Part shown: one piece after another, positions 63,508 through 64,000 of the stretch | Position numbering within the stretch: the stretch's first letter is position 1 | How the letters are laid out: each line of letters begins with the position of its first letter | Assembly (NCBI GenBank): GCA_947179485.1 | Contig: OX359247.1 | Span: forward strand, 39,160,801 to 39,224,800 | Direction: 5' to 3' | Length of the DNA stretch: 64,000 nt | Origin: Allacma fusca | Taxonomy: Eukaryota; Arthropoda; Collembola; Symphypleona; Sminthuridae | Notes under the pieces: generated by a model | Database searches by the model: none | The model's input: the letters and a program-made list of their open reading frames with translations, nothing else | What the model was told of the DNA's origin: nothing | Translations under genes and position numbers: made by a program

Positions 63508-64000
63508 GTATTTACTTTCTGTCTTAAAAAATTGCTGAGATGTGCTAATTTTAATCTCATGTCTGACAGTTGAAGTATAACATTAATCAGTGTAAGCTTA
63601 GAGCCTTCATTTCCCTCAAAATTACAAGGCATATATAAAAGTGGAGATAATAAATTAATAAAATATCCCGCACGCTATTTATTATTGAAGCCTAAATATG
63701 AGCTCTTGTTTTCTTTTTCTATAGAAATAAGTAATTAATTATATCTGTATCAACCTCACGTTCCCTTTGATATAACTTCTGGTGTTTGTTTTCAAACTGA
63801 GACATGGAATTATTAAGCATACAATTATTGTTGTTTGTGGACATGAGAGTATGTAGTATGTACTGATTTAAGCCAGTCATTTATTTTCTATGGTAAGTTT
63901 CATTGACAGGATGCTAAATCATCATACACGGCTTGACCCACGTGCAAACAAGTAAATCAGGGATCCATAACAAAACAAACAAAGTTGATATTTTCCCAAC
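63508..64000 (+). other. Presumed intron after the right-edge exon
   Basis: AT-rich sequence after the donor at 63508; no further exon recognised before the window ends. Confidence 0.45.

Noticed and set aside
1..64000. CRISPR arrays, tRNA, rRNA genes, bacterial operons
   Set aside because: None seen; spliced genes and microsatellites show eukaryotic nuclear DNA.

Overview
The window is animal nuclear DNA: AT-rich, with GT-AG introns, many dinucleotide and trinucleotide microsatellites, and Tc1/mariner and hAT-type transposon remnants. RIC-3 and an Hsp40 gene with a heat-shock element point to an invertebrate metazoan. I favour an arthropod, perhaps a copepod-like crustacean. That is inference, since no rRNA or mitochondrial marker is present.

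Four protein-coding genes were rebuilt exon by exon, with splice phases that agree. (1) Minus strand, 2638-4264: a very-long-chain enoyl-CoA reductase (TECR), six coding exons, 301 aa. (2) Plus strand, 8045-21154: a class B DnaJ/Hsp40 (DNAJB1/4 type), 352 aa in two coding exons split by a 12-kb intron, with a perfect four-unit heat-shock element upstream. (3) Plus strand, 25890-29254: a FAF1/Caspar-type UBA-UAS-UBX protein, nine exons, 467 aa, with no room for the two ubiquitin-like domains of canonical FAF1. (4) Minus strand, 32318-46513: a RIC-3 acetylcholine-receptor chaperone, 13 coding exons. It keeps the two membrane segments and the short coiled coil but is about 1735 aa long, against roughly 370 aa for human and worm RIC-3. 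Much of the excess is one 2241-nt exon, symmetric in phase, that encodes eight tandem copies of an ELKPVQTTPALAVEEK-type repeat. The C-terminus adds three long acidic tracts.

Between the genes lie a decayed Tc1-like transposase (about 30500-31255), an 878-bp hAT-type non-autonomous element with an 8-bp target-site duplication inside RIC-3 intron 2 (42492-43369), and microsatellites. The region 46.5-63.3 kb is gene-poor, with one weak small-ORF candidate at 50220-50435. At the right edge (63294-63507) there is one plus-strand exon that looks like the start of a secreted or membrane protein gene continuing outside the window.

The genes do not form a pathway. Three act in protein or membrane homeostasis (Hsp40 folding, FAF1/p97 quality control, RIC-3 receptor assembly) and one in fatty-acid elongation. 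The strongest candidate for something undescribed is the repeat-bearing RIC-3.
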